Of a stretch of 13,267 bases of DNA, positions 6,840 to 13,267 are shown in pieces. The stretch's first letter is position 1; every line of letters starts with the position of its first letter. A model generated the notes under the pieces. That model saw only the letters and a program-made list of their open reading frames with translations, had not been told where the DNA came from and made no database searches. The translations under genes were made by a program, and so were the position numbers. Source of the DNA: Gemmatimonadota bacterium (GTDB lineage: Bacteria > Gemmatimonadota > Gemmatimonadetes > Longimicrobiales > Gaopeijiaceae); contig SKZC01000095.1 in NCBI GenBank assembly GCA_007127575.1, positions 1 through 13,267 on the forward strand, given 5' to 3'.

Positions 6840-7948
6840 AGGAGCTTCTCCACCGGGAAGGTCTCCAGCCCGAAGGCCTCGGCCACGCCCGGGTAGGTTA
6901 CCTCGCCCTCGGCCACATTCACGCCCAGCCGCAGTGCCGGATCATTTCGACAGGCCTGCCTCCATCCAAGGTCCGCGAGCTTCTTCATGTACGGCAGGGT
7001 GGCGTTGGTGAGGGCCAGAGTGCTGGTCCGGGCCACGGAGCCCGGCATGTTGGCCACTCCGTAGTGGATGACGTCATCCACCACATAGATGGGATCTCGG
7101 TGGGTGGTGGGGCGGATGGTTTCCACACACCCCCCCTGATCCACCGCCACGTCGACGATGACCGCACCGGGCTGCATTCCCGAGAGATCCTCCCGGTGAA
7201 CCAGGTTCGGGGCCTTCTTTCCGGGAAGGAGTACGCCGCCGATGAGGAGATCCGCCGACGGGAGCTGTTCCCGGATGTTGTAGGCGTTGGAGAACAGGAG
7301 CTCCACATTGGCTGGCATGACGTCGGAGAGGTACCGGAGTCGGGGGAGGGAGACGTCCAGGAGGGTGACCCGAGCCCCAAAACCCGCCGCCATCTTGGCG
7401 GCGTTCGTCCCCACTACACCTCCCCCCAGGATGACCACCCGAGCGGGGAGAACCCCGGGCACTCCTCCCAGCAGGACCCCCCGGCCCTGGTAGAAGCGTT
7501 CCAGATACTTGGCGCCCTCCACGATGGCCAGGCGACCCGCCACCTCGCTCATGGGGGTCAGAAGGGGGAGCTCGCCATTGGGGAGCTGAACGGTCTCGTA
7601 TGCTACCGCCACGGCTCCAGCGTCCATGAGGGCCCGCGTGAGAGGCTCGGAGGCGGCGAAGTGGAAATAGGTGAAGATCACCTGATCCTTCTGAATCAGT
7701 GGCCACTCTTCCTCAACGGGCTCCTTCACCTTCACTACGAGGTCGGAGCGCTTCCATACTTCCGGGGCTGGGGAAACCACCTGGGCGCCAGCGGCCTCGT
7801 ACTGCTCGTCCGGGAACCCACTCCCCTCCCCGGCGCCCTCCTCCACCAGGACCGTGTGTCCCGCCTGAGTGAGGGCTTCGACTCCCCCCGGCACGACAGA
7901 AACCCGGTGCTCGTCCATCTTGATCTCAACCGGGACGCCGACGATCAT
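6836..7948 (-). CDS. ald: Alanine dehydrogenase (NAD-dependent)
   Basis: Ald interconverts L-alanine and pyruvate plus ammonia using NAD(H), linking amino acid catabolism, nitrogen assimilation and alanine supply for peptidoglycan. The 370-residue protein begins [16 protein letters not shown]. Expected active-site residues fall at the same numbers as in the Mycobacterium tuberculosis enzyme: R15, K75 (in VVKVKEP), H96 (in YFHFAA) and D270 (in VDVAVDQGG). The Rossmann motif is G175-x-G177-x-x-G180, with D198 at the end of the next strand to bind the NAD ribose. The homologous NAD(P) transhydrogenase alpha subunit and lysine-ketoglutarate enzymes differ in length and these residues. ATG at 7948 overlaps the M16 stop as ATGA, with GGAGG 7 nt upstream. 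Its position between a peptidase and dut in a housekeeping run is unusual. Confidence 0.95.
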   Translation of the reverse strand: MIVGVPVEIKMDEHRVSVVPGGVEALTQAGHTVLVEEGAGEGSGFPDEQYEAAGAQVVSPAPEVWKRSDLVVKVKEPVEEEWPLIQKDQVIFTYFHFAASEPLTRALMDAGAVAVAYETVQLPNGELPLLTPMSEVAGRLAIVEGAKYLERFYQGRGVLLGGVPGVLPARVVILGGGVVGTNAAKMAAGFGARVTLLDVSLPRLRYLSDVMPANVELLFSNAYNIREQLPSADLLIGGVLLPGKKAPNLVHREDLSGMQPGAVIVDVAVDQGGCVETIRPTTHRDPIYVVDDVIHYGVANMPGSVARTSTLALTNATLPYMKKLADLGWRQACRNDPALRLGVNVAEGEVTYPGVAEAFGLETFPVEKLL

Positions 7949-9216
7949 TCTCCATCCTCCGGTCCCTCACCCCAAGGCCCCCCCCCTCCCTTCGACGCCT
8001 CCGGGCCGAGCCGCAGGGTGAACTGTCGGTTCGGGGAGAAGAACCGATCCGCCACCTCCAGGACCTGGTCCGGGTCCACTTCGTCGATGCGCCCCAGAAG
8101 CTCGTCCAACGTCAGGTAGGGCTGTCCGTAGAGGGCAAAACCCGCCAGTCGGAAGAGGCGAGCGGTGGTGGACTCCAGCGAAAGCATGACCTGGCCCTTC
8201 ACCTGGCTCTTCACGGCGTCCAGCTCCTCCGGCGGGAGACCTTCTCGTACCACTCGATCCAGCTCCTCCTGGATGGCCTCTACCGCTCGCCCCCCCCACT
8301 CGGGACGGGTACCGACGTAAATCCCTGAAACCCCCGCCCTACGATAGAAGGACTGGAAGGTGTAGACGGTGTACGCCAACGCCAACTCCTCTCGGATCCG
8401 CTGGAAGAGCCGCGAGCTCATCCCACCCCCCAGCGCGGAGGCGAGCAGGATCAGCGGGAAGCGTTGGGGATCGGTCCTAGGGGGGGTTACGGTACCGGCA
8501 ACGATATGTGTCTGGGCCGAAGAGCGGGGGACCCGCTCCTCCGGATTCGGTGTGAAGGTGGGGACTTCGGGAACCTCTGGTGAGGTCCCTTGGGGGAGAT
8601 GCCCGAAGTACCGCGCCACCTGCCCCACCACCTCGTCATGCTCCAGACGGCCCGCCGCCGCCACCACCAGATCTCCCGCCAGGTATCGATCCTGGTGGAT
8701 GGCCCGCAGCGTCGCCACATCCATGGCGCCCACGCTCTCCCGGGTCCCCAGGATGGAGCGGCCATACGGGTGGGATCCCCACAGGCCCCGTCCATGGAGC
8801 TCGAAGACCAGGTCGTCAGGGGTGTCCTCCACCGTGGAGATTTCCTCCAGGACCACCTCCCGCTCCAGCTCCAGATCCGAGGCCCGGAGGACGGGCCGAA
8901 GGATCACGTCCGCCAGGACGTCCAGGGCCTGAGGCAAGTGTTCGTCCAGGACCCGGGCCTGATAGCTGGTGTGCTCCCGGCTGGTGAAGGCGTCCAGGGC
9001 CCCACCCAGGCTCTCCAACGCCAGGGCGATCTCCCGGGGAGACCGGTTCTCCGTTCCTTTGAAGACCAGGTGTTCCAGAAGGTGACTCGCCCCCAGGGCC
9101 TCCTCCGGCTCATGAGCCGCGCCCTGGCGAATCCAGACACCCACGGAGACGGAACGCACCCCCGGAATCCGTTCCGTCAGAACGCGCACCCCGTTTTCCA
9201 GGGTGGTCTGGTCCAT
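7945..9216 (-). CDS. M16 family zinc metallopeptidase
   Basis: This belongs to the pitrilysin/processing-peptidase family; in many bacteria a relative sits directly after pnp. The 423-residue product is a single-chain two-domain M16B-type protein, usually active as a homodimer. The inverted zinc motif H45-L-L-E48-H49 is intact, with the third ligand 76 residues on at E125 (in VVLEEISTVED). The second domain shows LGGGMSSRLFQRIREELALAYTV (about 262-284), typical of the family. The C-terminus ends in a Gly/Pro/Glu-rich tail. I chose ATG at 9216 (MDQTTLENGVRV, with GGGAG just upstream) because family members start here. An in-frame ATG at 9333 would add 39 residues with no hydrophobic signal or recognisable fold. 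No signal peptide is visible, so a cytoplasmic location is likely. The substrate cannot be told from sequence. Confidence 0.93.
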   Translation of the reverse strand: MDQTTLENGVRVLTERIPGVRSVSVGVWIRQGAAHEPEEALGASHLLEHLVFKGTENRSPREIALALESLGGALDAFTSREHTSYQARVLDEHLPQALDVLADVILRPVLRASDLELEREVVLEEISTVEDTPDDLVFELHGRGLWGSHPYGRSILGTRESVGAMDVATLRAIHQDRYLAGDLVVAAAGRLEHDEVVGQVARYFGHLPQGTSPEVPEVPTFTPNPEERVPRSSAQTHIVAGTVTPPRTDPQRFPLILLASALGGGMSSRLFQRIREELALAYTVYTFQSFYRRAGVSGIYVGTRPEWGGRAVEAIQEELDRVVREGLPPEELDAVKSQVKGQVMLSLESTTARLFRLAGFALYGQPYLTLDELLGRIDEVDPDQVLEVADRFFSPNRQFTLRLGPEASKGGGGPWGEGPEDGE

Positions 9217-9280
9217 CCGGCTCCCGTCCTCGACCCCGGTGGGGAAGGACTGGTGCGCCAAGCTACCCCCCGGACGCCGA

Positions 9281-9314
9281 GAGGGCGCAGACGAGTCCCA
9301 CCGCCCACGCCCTC
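9281..9314 (-). other. Stem with long loop in the pnp-M16 spacer
   Basis: A perfect 7-bp inverted repeat (GAGGGCG / CGCCCTC, arms 9281-9287 and 9308-9314, 20-nt loop) lies in the 120-nt gap between pnp and the preferred M16 start. There is no T-run. It may be an mRNA stability or attenuation element. It would fall inside the coding region if the M16 gene started at 9333, so it gives mild support to neither start. Confidence 0.25.
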
Positions 9315-9336
9315 CCGTGTACTCGTGGGGCATGGA

Positions 9337-11484
9337 TCAGCTCTTGCTTCCTTCGGCAGCCAGCACGGCCTCTTTCTCCTCCTCGAGAGCCGCTCGGCGG
9401 GAGAGTCGGAGCCTTCCCTTTTCGTCGATGGCCAGAAGCTTGACCCGGGTGATGTCGCCCTTCTTCAGAACGTCCTCCGTCTTTTCGACCCGGTCCTCCT
9501 TGAGCTCCGAAATGTGGCAGAGCCCCTCGGTCCCCGGAAGGATCTCGATGAAGGCGCCGAAGGAGGTGGTGTTCTTCACGGGGCCCTCGTAGATCCGCCC
9601 CACCTCGGGCTCCTGAACGATGGCCTCGATCATCTCTCGCGCCCGGTTTCCTGCATCGCCGGATACGGCGGCGATCTTCACGAGCCCGGAGTCGTCCACC
9701 TCGATCTTGGCTCCAGTTTCGTCCTGGATGGCCCGGATCGTCTTCCCCTTGGGGCCGATGATGTCGCCCAGCTTTTCGGGATTGACCTGGATCGTCATGA
9801 TCCGGGGGGCATGCTCCGAGAGCTCTTCCCGGGGCTGAGAAATGGTCTGGTCCATGATGTCCAGGAAGTGGATCCGGGCCTTGTGCGCCCGCTGCAACGC
9901 CTCCTGCAGGACCTCCTGGCTGAGTCCTTCCACCTTGATGTCCATCTGGATGGAGGTGATCCCGGTCCGGGTCCCCGCTACCTTGAAGTCCATGTCCCCC
10001 AAGGCGTCTTCCAGTCCCAGGATGTCCGTGAGGACCGCGGTGCGGTCCCCCTCCTTGATGAGACCCATGGCCACCCCGGCGCACGCCGCCCGGATGGGGA
10101 CGCCTGCCGCCATGAGCGCCAGAGAGGTACCACACACCGTGGCCATGGAGGAGGAGCCGTTGGACTCCAGAATATCGGACACGATCCGGATGGTATACGG
10201 GAACTCGTCGTAGTCCGGAAGGAGAGGCTGGATCGCCCGCTCCGCCAATACCCCGTGGCCGATCTCCCGCCGGGAGGTGCCGCGCATGGGCCGGGCTTCC
10301 CCAACGCAGAACGGGGGGAAGTTGTAGTGGAGCATGAAGGACTTGGAGATCTCGTCCGGCACGTCGATGGAATCGATCCGCTGCTCGTCTCGGGAGGTCC
10401 CAAGGGTGGCCACCGCCAGAGCCTGGGTCTGACCTCGGGTGAAGAGAGCCGATCCGTGCGTCCGGGGGAGGATCCCCACCTCACAGGAGATCTCCCGGAC
10501 CGTGTCCAGGTCCCGCCCGTCGGCCCTGGCCCCCTCCTCCAGGATTCGCTTCCTCATGGTCTCCTTCTCGATCCCCCTGAGGATGTCGCCCACCTGGTCC
10601 TCGTACTCGGCGAAGACCTCGGCGTCCAGATCATCCTGCAGGGTGCTCACGACGTCTTCCCGGATGGCAGCCAGCGCTTGACTCCGTTCCTTCTTGTCGG
10701 CGATGGCCATGGCATCGCCCACCCGACGGCGTGCGAGCCCTTCCACCTTGTCCAGAACCTGGTCCGCCGGCAGGGTGGTGGTCCACTCCATTTCGGGCTG
10801 CCGGATCCCCTGGAGGAATTCCTCCTGTAGCGCCACCAGCTCCCGAATTCCCTCGTGAGCCACCTCCAGCCCTTCCAGGATCTCCTCCTCGGGAACCTCC
10901 ACGGCTCCCCCTTCCACCATGGTGATGGCGTCCTTGGATCCGGCCACCACGATGTCCACATCGGAGTACTCGAGCTGCTGGAACGTGGGGTTGAGGATCC
11001 AGTTCCCCTGAATCCTCCCGACCCGCACGGCGGCCACAAGCGTCCGGAAGGGGATCTTGGACATGTTCAGGGCCAGGGAGGCGCCCAGGAGCCCCAGCAC
11101 GTCGGCGTCGTTTTCCTGGTCGGCACTCAGCACGTTGCAGATGATCTGCACCTCGTACATGAAACCCTCGGGAAAGAGGGGCCGGAGGGGCCGATCGATC
11201 TGACGAGCGGATAGGATCTCCTTCTCTCCCGGACGACCCTCTCGCTTGAAGAAGCCACCGGGGATCTTCCCGGCCGCATAGGACTTCTCCCGGTACTCGA
11301 TGGTCAGTGGGAAGAAGGGCAGGTGGGTGGGCCGATCCTGGGTCGTGGCGGTGACCAGGGCCACCGTCTCACCGAATTGTACCACGCAGGATCCGTGGGC
11401 CAACTTGGCCATTCGGCCCGATTCGATGGTGAGGGTCCTGCCTGCGAACTCCCGTTCGATTCTCTGCATCGTTTTCGCGTCCAT
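9337..11484 (-). CDS. pnp: Polyribonucleotide nucleotidyltransferase (PNPase)
   Basis: PNPase degrades RNA 3' to 5' by phosphorolysis as a trimer and is a core degradosome enzyme. The 715-residue product has the standard layout: first RNase PH-like domain (about 10-145, with GFFKREGRP at 77-85), the all-helical linker (about 240-315), second RNase PH domain (about 320-545), KH domain (about 560-625, GPKG at 577-580) and S1 domain (about 629-697). GDMDFKVAGT (496-505) holds catalytic D499, with D493 as its partner, matching D492 and D486 of E. coli. The C-terminal tail is short, so there is no long extension as in some lineages. ATG at 11484 has GGAAG just upstream. It follows rpsO after a 207-nt spacer with two hairpins, the usual rpsO-pnp order, and may be controlled by RNA processing there. 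No anomalies are seen. Confidence 0.98.
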   Translation of the reverse strand: MDAKTMQRIEREFAGRTLTIESGRMAKLAHGSCVVQFGETVALVTATTQDRPTHLPFFPLTIEYREKSYAAGKIPGGFFKREGRPGEKEILSARQIDRPLRPLFPEGFMYEVQIICNVLSADQENDADVLGLLGASLALNMSKIPFRTLVAAVRVGRIQGNWILNPTFQQLEYSDVDIVVAGSKDAITMVEGGAVEVPEEEILEGLEVAHEGIRELVALQEEFLQGIRQPEMEWTTTLPADQVLDKVEGLARRRVGDAMAIADKKERSQALAAIREDVVSTLQDDLDAEVFAEYEDQVGDILRGIEKETMRKRILEEGARADGRDLDTVREISCEVGILPRTHGSALFTRGQTQALAVATLGTSRDEQRIDSIDVPDEISKSFMLHYNFPPFCVGEARPMRGTSRREIGHGVLAERAIQPLLPDYDEFPYTIRIVSDILESNGSSSMATVCGTSLALMAAGVPIRAACAGVAMGLIKEGDRTAVLTDILGLEDALGDMDFKVAGTRTGITSIQMDIKVEGLSQEVLQEALQRAHKARIHFLDIMDQTISQPREELSEHAPRIMTIQVNPEKLGDIIGPKGKTIRAIQDETGAKIEVDDSGLVKIAAVSGDAGNRAREMIEAIVQEPEVGRIYEGPVKNTTSFGAFIEILPGTEGLCHISELKEDRVEKTEDVLKKGDITRVKLLAIDEKGRLRLSRRAALEEEKEAVLAAEGSKS

Positions 11485-11615
11485 TCACTTCCGCTGGATT
11501 CTCGTCGCGCCCGTCCCGGAAGTGGGAAGGGGCGCACGCAATGAGTCGCCCGACGCGTAGGCTCCAGACCCTCCCGGCCGCCGCTTCTCGCCAACGGCTT
11601 CAGTTCCGACCGGGG

Positions 11616-11641
11616 GTGCCGGATCCGTACGGTCCGGGCAC
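11616..11641 (-). other. Second hairpin in the rpsO-pnp spacer
   Basis: Six nucleotides downstream of the terminator-like hairpin, a bulged stem can form: GTGCC-GGA-CC pairs with GG-TCC-GGCAC around a GTAC loop, ten base pairs with one unpaired base on each side. In E. coli the pnp leader is an RNase III-cleaved duplex through which PNPase limits its own synthesis. This stem could play that part, though that is inference. The rest of the spacer (11485-11615) shows only the pnp ribosome site; I see no convincing promoter. Confidence 0.4.
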
Positions 11642-11647
11642 AAATGA

Positions 11648-11680
11648 AACACGGCGAACCGGATTCCGGATCGCCGTGTT
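11648..11680 (-). terminator. Intrinsic terminator or attenuator after rpsO
   Basis: Eleven nucleotides after the rpsO stop, a perfect 10-bp stem (AACACGGCGA / TCGCCGTGTT) encloses a further 4-bp CCGG/CCGG stem with an AAT loop. The transcript continues GTTTCATTTG, a partial U-run. It is the strongest terminator-like structure in the window. Because pnp follows with no obvious promoter, partial read-through or RNase processing is more likely than a complete stop. Confidence 0.7.
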
Positions 11681-11691
11681 CCGACCTGCTC

Positions 11692-11952
11692 TTACTTCCG
11701 AAGTCCCAGTTTCTCGATCAGCTCCCGGTAGCGCTCGATGTCCTCGCGCTTCAGGTACTCCAGGAGCTTCCGCCTCCGACCCACCATCTTCAGAAGCCCT
11801 CTCCGACTATGATGGTCGTGCTTGTGCTCGTCGAAGTGTCCGCGGAGCTCGTTGATCCGCTGGGTGAGAAGGGCTATCTGCACCGGGGCGCTTCCCCGAT
11901 CGTTCTCGTGCAGTCGGTACTTCTTGATGATCTCTTCTTTTTGGACAGGCAT
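11692..11952 (-). CDS. rpsO: 30S ribosomal protein S15
   Basis: S15 binds the central domain of 16S rRNA early in 30S assembly and forms a bridge to the 50S subunit. The 86-residue product is close to the usual 89. It shows the family core [15 protein letters not shown] (29-43) and [22 protein letters not shown] (46-67). ATG at 11952 gives the canonical start [15 protein letters not shown]. The frame is open further upstream to 12084, but that extension is unlike S15 and would overlap the promoter. A GGAGG sequence lies 13 nt upstream, a little far, with AGAGAA closer to the ATG. The gene has its own promoter-like sequence and a structured leader of about 97 nt, and a strong hairpin lies after it. 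S15 represses its own mRNA in several phyla, so similar control is plausible here. Confidence 0.98.
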   Translation of the reverse strand: MPVQKEEIIKKYRLHENDRGSAPVQIALLTQRINELRGHFDEHKHDHHSRRGLLKMVGRRRKLLEYLKREDIERYRELIEKLGLRK

Positions 11953-11964
11953 GTTCTCTGGGCC

Positions 11965-11996
11965 GCCTCCACAAGAGTCTGCGCTGCAAGGGAAGC
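11965..11996 (-). promoter_or_regulatory. Stem that can sequester the rpsO Shine-Dalgarno
   Basis: On the transcript GCUUCC (11996-11991) can pair with GGAGGC (11970-11965), six pairs including one G-U. The second arm contains the rpsO ribosome binding site. The 20-nt loop includes UGC-AGC-GCA, which can form a small inner stem. Such a structure would give S15 or another factor a handle on rpsO translation. Confidence 0.4.
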
Positions 11997-12004
11997 GGGG
12001 CCGG

Positions 12005-12026
12005 TGGGGTGACCAACGGTCCCCCA
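12005..12026 (-). promoter_or_regulatory. Leader hairpin upstream of rpsO
   Basis: Within the expected rpsO leader, TGGGG-GACC pairs with GGTC-(A)-CCCCA around a GTT loop: nine base pairs with a single bulged A. It starts about 50 nt upstream of the ATG and precedes the SD-sequestering stem. S15 leader elements are often multi-helix structures, so this may be one arm of an autoregulatory RNA; the function is not shown by sequence alone. Confidence 0.45.
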
Positions 12027-12055
12027 TGATTCCGACCCCATCGTCGTAGCCTTCA

Positions 12056-12084
12056 AGTGTAGCGCCCCCGAAGACGGAGGGCAA
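12056..12084 (-). promoter_or_regulatory. Candidate sigma70-type promoter for rpsO
   Basis: TTGCCC (-35, 12079-12084) and TACACT (-10, 12056-12061) are separated by exactly 17 nt on the minus strand. Each hexamer matches 4 of 6 consensus bases. Transcription would start near 12049. The promoter lies directly behind ribF and overlaps the hairpin that follows that gene. Confidence 0.5.
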
Positions 12085-12096
12085 CTCCGTCCGGGG
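12066..12096 (-). terminator. GC-rich hairpin after ribF, possible terminator
   Basis: Six nucleotides after the ribF stop, CCCCG-GACGGAG pairs with CTCCGTC-(TT)-CGGGG around a 5-nt TTGCC loop: twelve G-C-rich pairs with a 2-nt bulge. No U-run follows, so it would be a weak intrinsic terminator, or a barrier to 3' exonucleases. Its loop and one arm overlap the -35 box and spacer of the rpsO promoter. Confidence 0.5.
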
Positions 12097-12102
12097 CCGA
12101 AC

Positions 12103-13044
12103 CTACTTCGTCAAAACCTTCCGGGCGTCTTCCACATCCTGGTGCATCTGGCGAACGAGCTCCTCCACCGAGTCGAAAGGAAGCACTTCCCGAAGGAAGT
12201 GGTGGACGTCCACGCGGATCACCTGGCCGTAGAGATCCCCATGGAAGTCCATGAGGTGTAGCTCGATGGCGGGAGGCGAACCGCGAAATGTGGGACGAGG
12301 TCCGATGTGGAGCGCACCCGGAATCCGCCGGCCAGGCAAGACCCCTCGTACCGCGTAGATCCCAGGGGGTGGAACCAGCTTCCGTTCCCCTTCGATCTGG
12401 AGGTTTGCCGTGGGGAAGCCGAGACTCCGGCCCCGCCCCTCGCCTCGGATCACTGCACCCCGTAGCGAGTATGGGCGCCCGAGTCCACCCTCGGCGTCCT
12501 CCATCCGTCCCGCCTGCACCGCCTTTCGGATTCGGGACGACGAAACGGGTGCGTCGCCCACGGTCACGGGATCCACCACATCCACATCGAAGCCCAGGTC
12601 CCCTCCTAGCTTCCGAAGGGTATCCACATCCCCCGATCGCCCGCGGCCGAATCCGTGATCGTATCCGATGACGAGCTCGTCCACCCCCACCCGCTCCACC
12701 AGGACCTCCCGCACGAAGCGCTCCGGCGAGTACGCCGCCAGGCGGGGAGTGAAGGAGATGAAGACGGCGTAGTCCAGTCCACTCTCCGCCAGGATCTCCT
12801 TCTTTTCCACCGGTGTGGTGAGGAGAGGGGGAGCGATTTCGGGCTTGACGATCCGGAGGGGATGGGGGTGAAAGGTCACCAGAACGCTCCGTCGATCCAT
12901 GGCCCGAGCCCGGCGACCGATCTCCTGGAGCACCGCCCAATGGCCTCTGTGCACCCCGTCGAAGGTGCCCACGGTGACCACGGTGCCCCGTTGATCTCGA
13001 GGGATCCCGGGCTCCAACGCCGGATCGAAGGCCGGGGCGCTCAC
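12103..13044 (-). CDS. ribF: Bifunctional riboflavin kinase / FAD synthetase
   Basis: RibF phosphorylates riboflavin to FMN and adenylates FMN to FAD in the cytoplasm. The 313-residue product has the usual two domains. The N-terminal nucleotidyltransferase half (about 18-175) shows VVTVGTFDGVHRGH (22-35), TFHPHP (57-62), GYDHGFGRGRSGD (127-139) and SSSRIR (168-173). The C-terminal riboflavin kinase half (about 185-310) shows GRGRSLGFPTANL (203-215), GIYAV (228-232), HIGPRPTFRG (246-255) and the E261 region ELHLMDFHGDLYG. The start is GTG at 13044, forming a GTGA overlap with the truB stop. There is no purine-rich ribosome site upstream, so ribosomes probably arrive from truB. No other start precedes the nucleotidyltransferase motif except a GTG inside the first beta strand. 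Assignment is secure. Confidence 0.97.
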   Translation of the reverse strand: MSAPAFDPALEPGIPRDQRGTVVTVGTFDGVHRGHWAVLQEIGRRARAMDRRSVLVTFHPHPLRIVKPEIAPPLLTTPVEKKEILAESGLDYAVFISFTPRLAAYSPERFVREVLVERVGVDELVIGYDHGFGRGRSGDVDTLRKLGGDLGFDVDVVDPVTVGDAPVSSSRIRKAVQAGRMEDAEGGLGRPYSLRGAVIRGEGRGRSLGFPTANLQIEGERKLVPPPGIYAVRGVLPGRRIPGALHIGPRPTFRGSPPAIELHLMDFHGDLYGQVIRVDVHHFLREVLPFDSVEELVRQMHQDVEDARKVLTK

Positions 13045-13267
13045 GAGGAGAAGACCTTGACGGGTCGGATCCGGCCCTCGGCCACTCGCCCCACCGCGAG
13101 AAGCGACTCCCCCCGGGAAAGGACGACGCAGTCCTCTCCGGCCGGAGGGGGGTCCGGGATGGGAATGGAGCGACCGTGGAGCACGTCCTCCACCCGGTCC
13201 GGCTCTTCCACCTCCACGCCGGGGAGATGCGAGATTCCCTCGAGGGGGGAGAGGTAGCCTCGGCTCA
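13041..13267 (-). CDS. truB: tRNA pseudouridine(55) synthase, C-terminal fragment cut by window edge
   Basis: TruB makes pseudouridine at position 55 in the T-arm of tRNAs. Only the last 75 codons are visible, so the catalytic domain is outside the window. The reading is SRGYLSPLEGISHLPGVEV... and ends ...GRIRPVKVFSS. The pattern SHLPGVEV, then HGRSIPIP, then LLAVGRVAEGRIRPVKVF matches the C-terminal part of bacterial TruB. The neighbour ribF supports this, because truB-ribF-rpsO-pnp is a widespread order. The stop overlaps the ribF start by 4 nt. The fragment is short, but motif and context agree. Confidence 0.88.
   Translation of the reverse strand, partial: SRGYLSPLEGISHLPGVEVEEPDRVEDVLHGRSIPIPDPPPAGEDCVVLSRGESLLAVGRVAEGRIRPVKVFSS

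Noticed and set aside
9263..9342. A reading frame over the pnp-M16 spacer giving HGRAWAVGLVCALSASGG, like a signal peptide
   Set aside because: It is out of frame with the M16 gene and hits a TAG before it could join. Using it would require a frameshift for which I see no evidence.
8590..10830. A 746-codon open frame on the plus strand, antisense to pnp and the M16 gene
   Set aside because: The opposite strand encodes two clear conserved proteins. The antisense product is a Gly/Asp/His/Leu/Pro-rich string with no recognisable domain, as expected when GC-rich codons suppress stop codons in the opposite frame.
11953..12084. A 44-codon in-frame N-terminal extension of rpsO
   Set aside because: S15 proteins begin at the MPVQKEE start chosen. 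The extension would overlap the likely promoter and has no similarity to ribosomal proteins.
1..13267. Search for CRISPR repeats, insertion sequences, attachment sites, defence genes or other accessory systems
   Set aside because: No regularly spaced repeats, transposase-like genes, tRNA genes or composition breaks were seen. All thirteen genes are conserved housekeeping functions in compact spacing.

Overview
This is an ordinary but very compact stretch of bacterial chromosome. Thirteen genes (eleven complete, two cut by the window edges) all lie on the minus strand, so the biological reading order runs from high to low coordinates: truB(partial)-ribF-rpsO-pnp-M16 peptidase-ald-dut-mreB-mreC-mreD-mrdA-rodA-accD(partial). 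The DNA is clearly GC-rich and codon third positions are mostly G or C. The gene set points to a rod-shaped, diderm-type heterotroph. The gene order and protein style remind me of Gemmatimonadota, but this is a weak inference, because the window has no 16S rRNA or other firm marker.

Region 1 (13267-9337) is an RNA and translation block. It holds tRNA pseudouridine synthase TruB, the FMN/FAD enzyme RibF, ribosomal protein S15 and polynucleotide phosphorylase. A sigma70-like promoter (TTGCCC-N17-TACACT) precedes rpsO. The rpsO leader can fold so as to cover its own Shine-Dalgarno sequence. The rpsO-pnp spacer carries a strong terminator-like hairpin followed by a second hairpin. Both arrangements recall the autoregulated rpsO-pnp region of E. 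coli, though the sequences here are unrelated to it as far as I can see.

Region 2 (9216-6372) holds an M16 zinc peptidase, alanine dehydrogenase and dUTPase, the last two joined to their upstream gene by 4-nt stop/start overlaps. Region 3 (6238-617) encodes the cell elongation machinery: MreB, MreC, MreD, the transpeptidase PBP2 (MrdA) and the glycosyltransferase RodA. Together they form the Rod complex that builds lateral peptidoglycan. A promoter-like sequence (TTGCAC-N17-TATCAT) lies in the dut-mreB spacer, and a perfect 7-bp inverted repeat brackets its -10 box. The window ends in accD, the carboxyltransferase beta subunit of acetyl-CoA carboxylase, which places lipid precursor supply next to wall synthesis.

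Six of the twelve gene junctions are NTGA overlaps, using ATG, GTG and TTG starts, which suggests extensive translational coupling. No spacer exceeds about 207 bases, so no gene-free stretch longer than 300 bases exists. I saw no mobile element, CRISPR array, tRNA gene or foreign-looking segment, and no undescribed multi-gene system. The most interesting signals are the small regulatory structures in the spacers.
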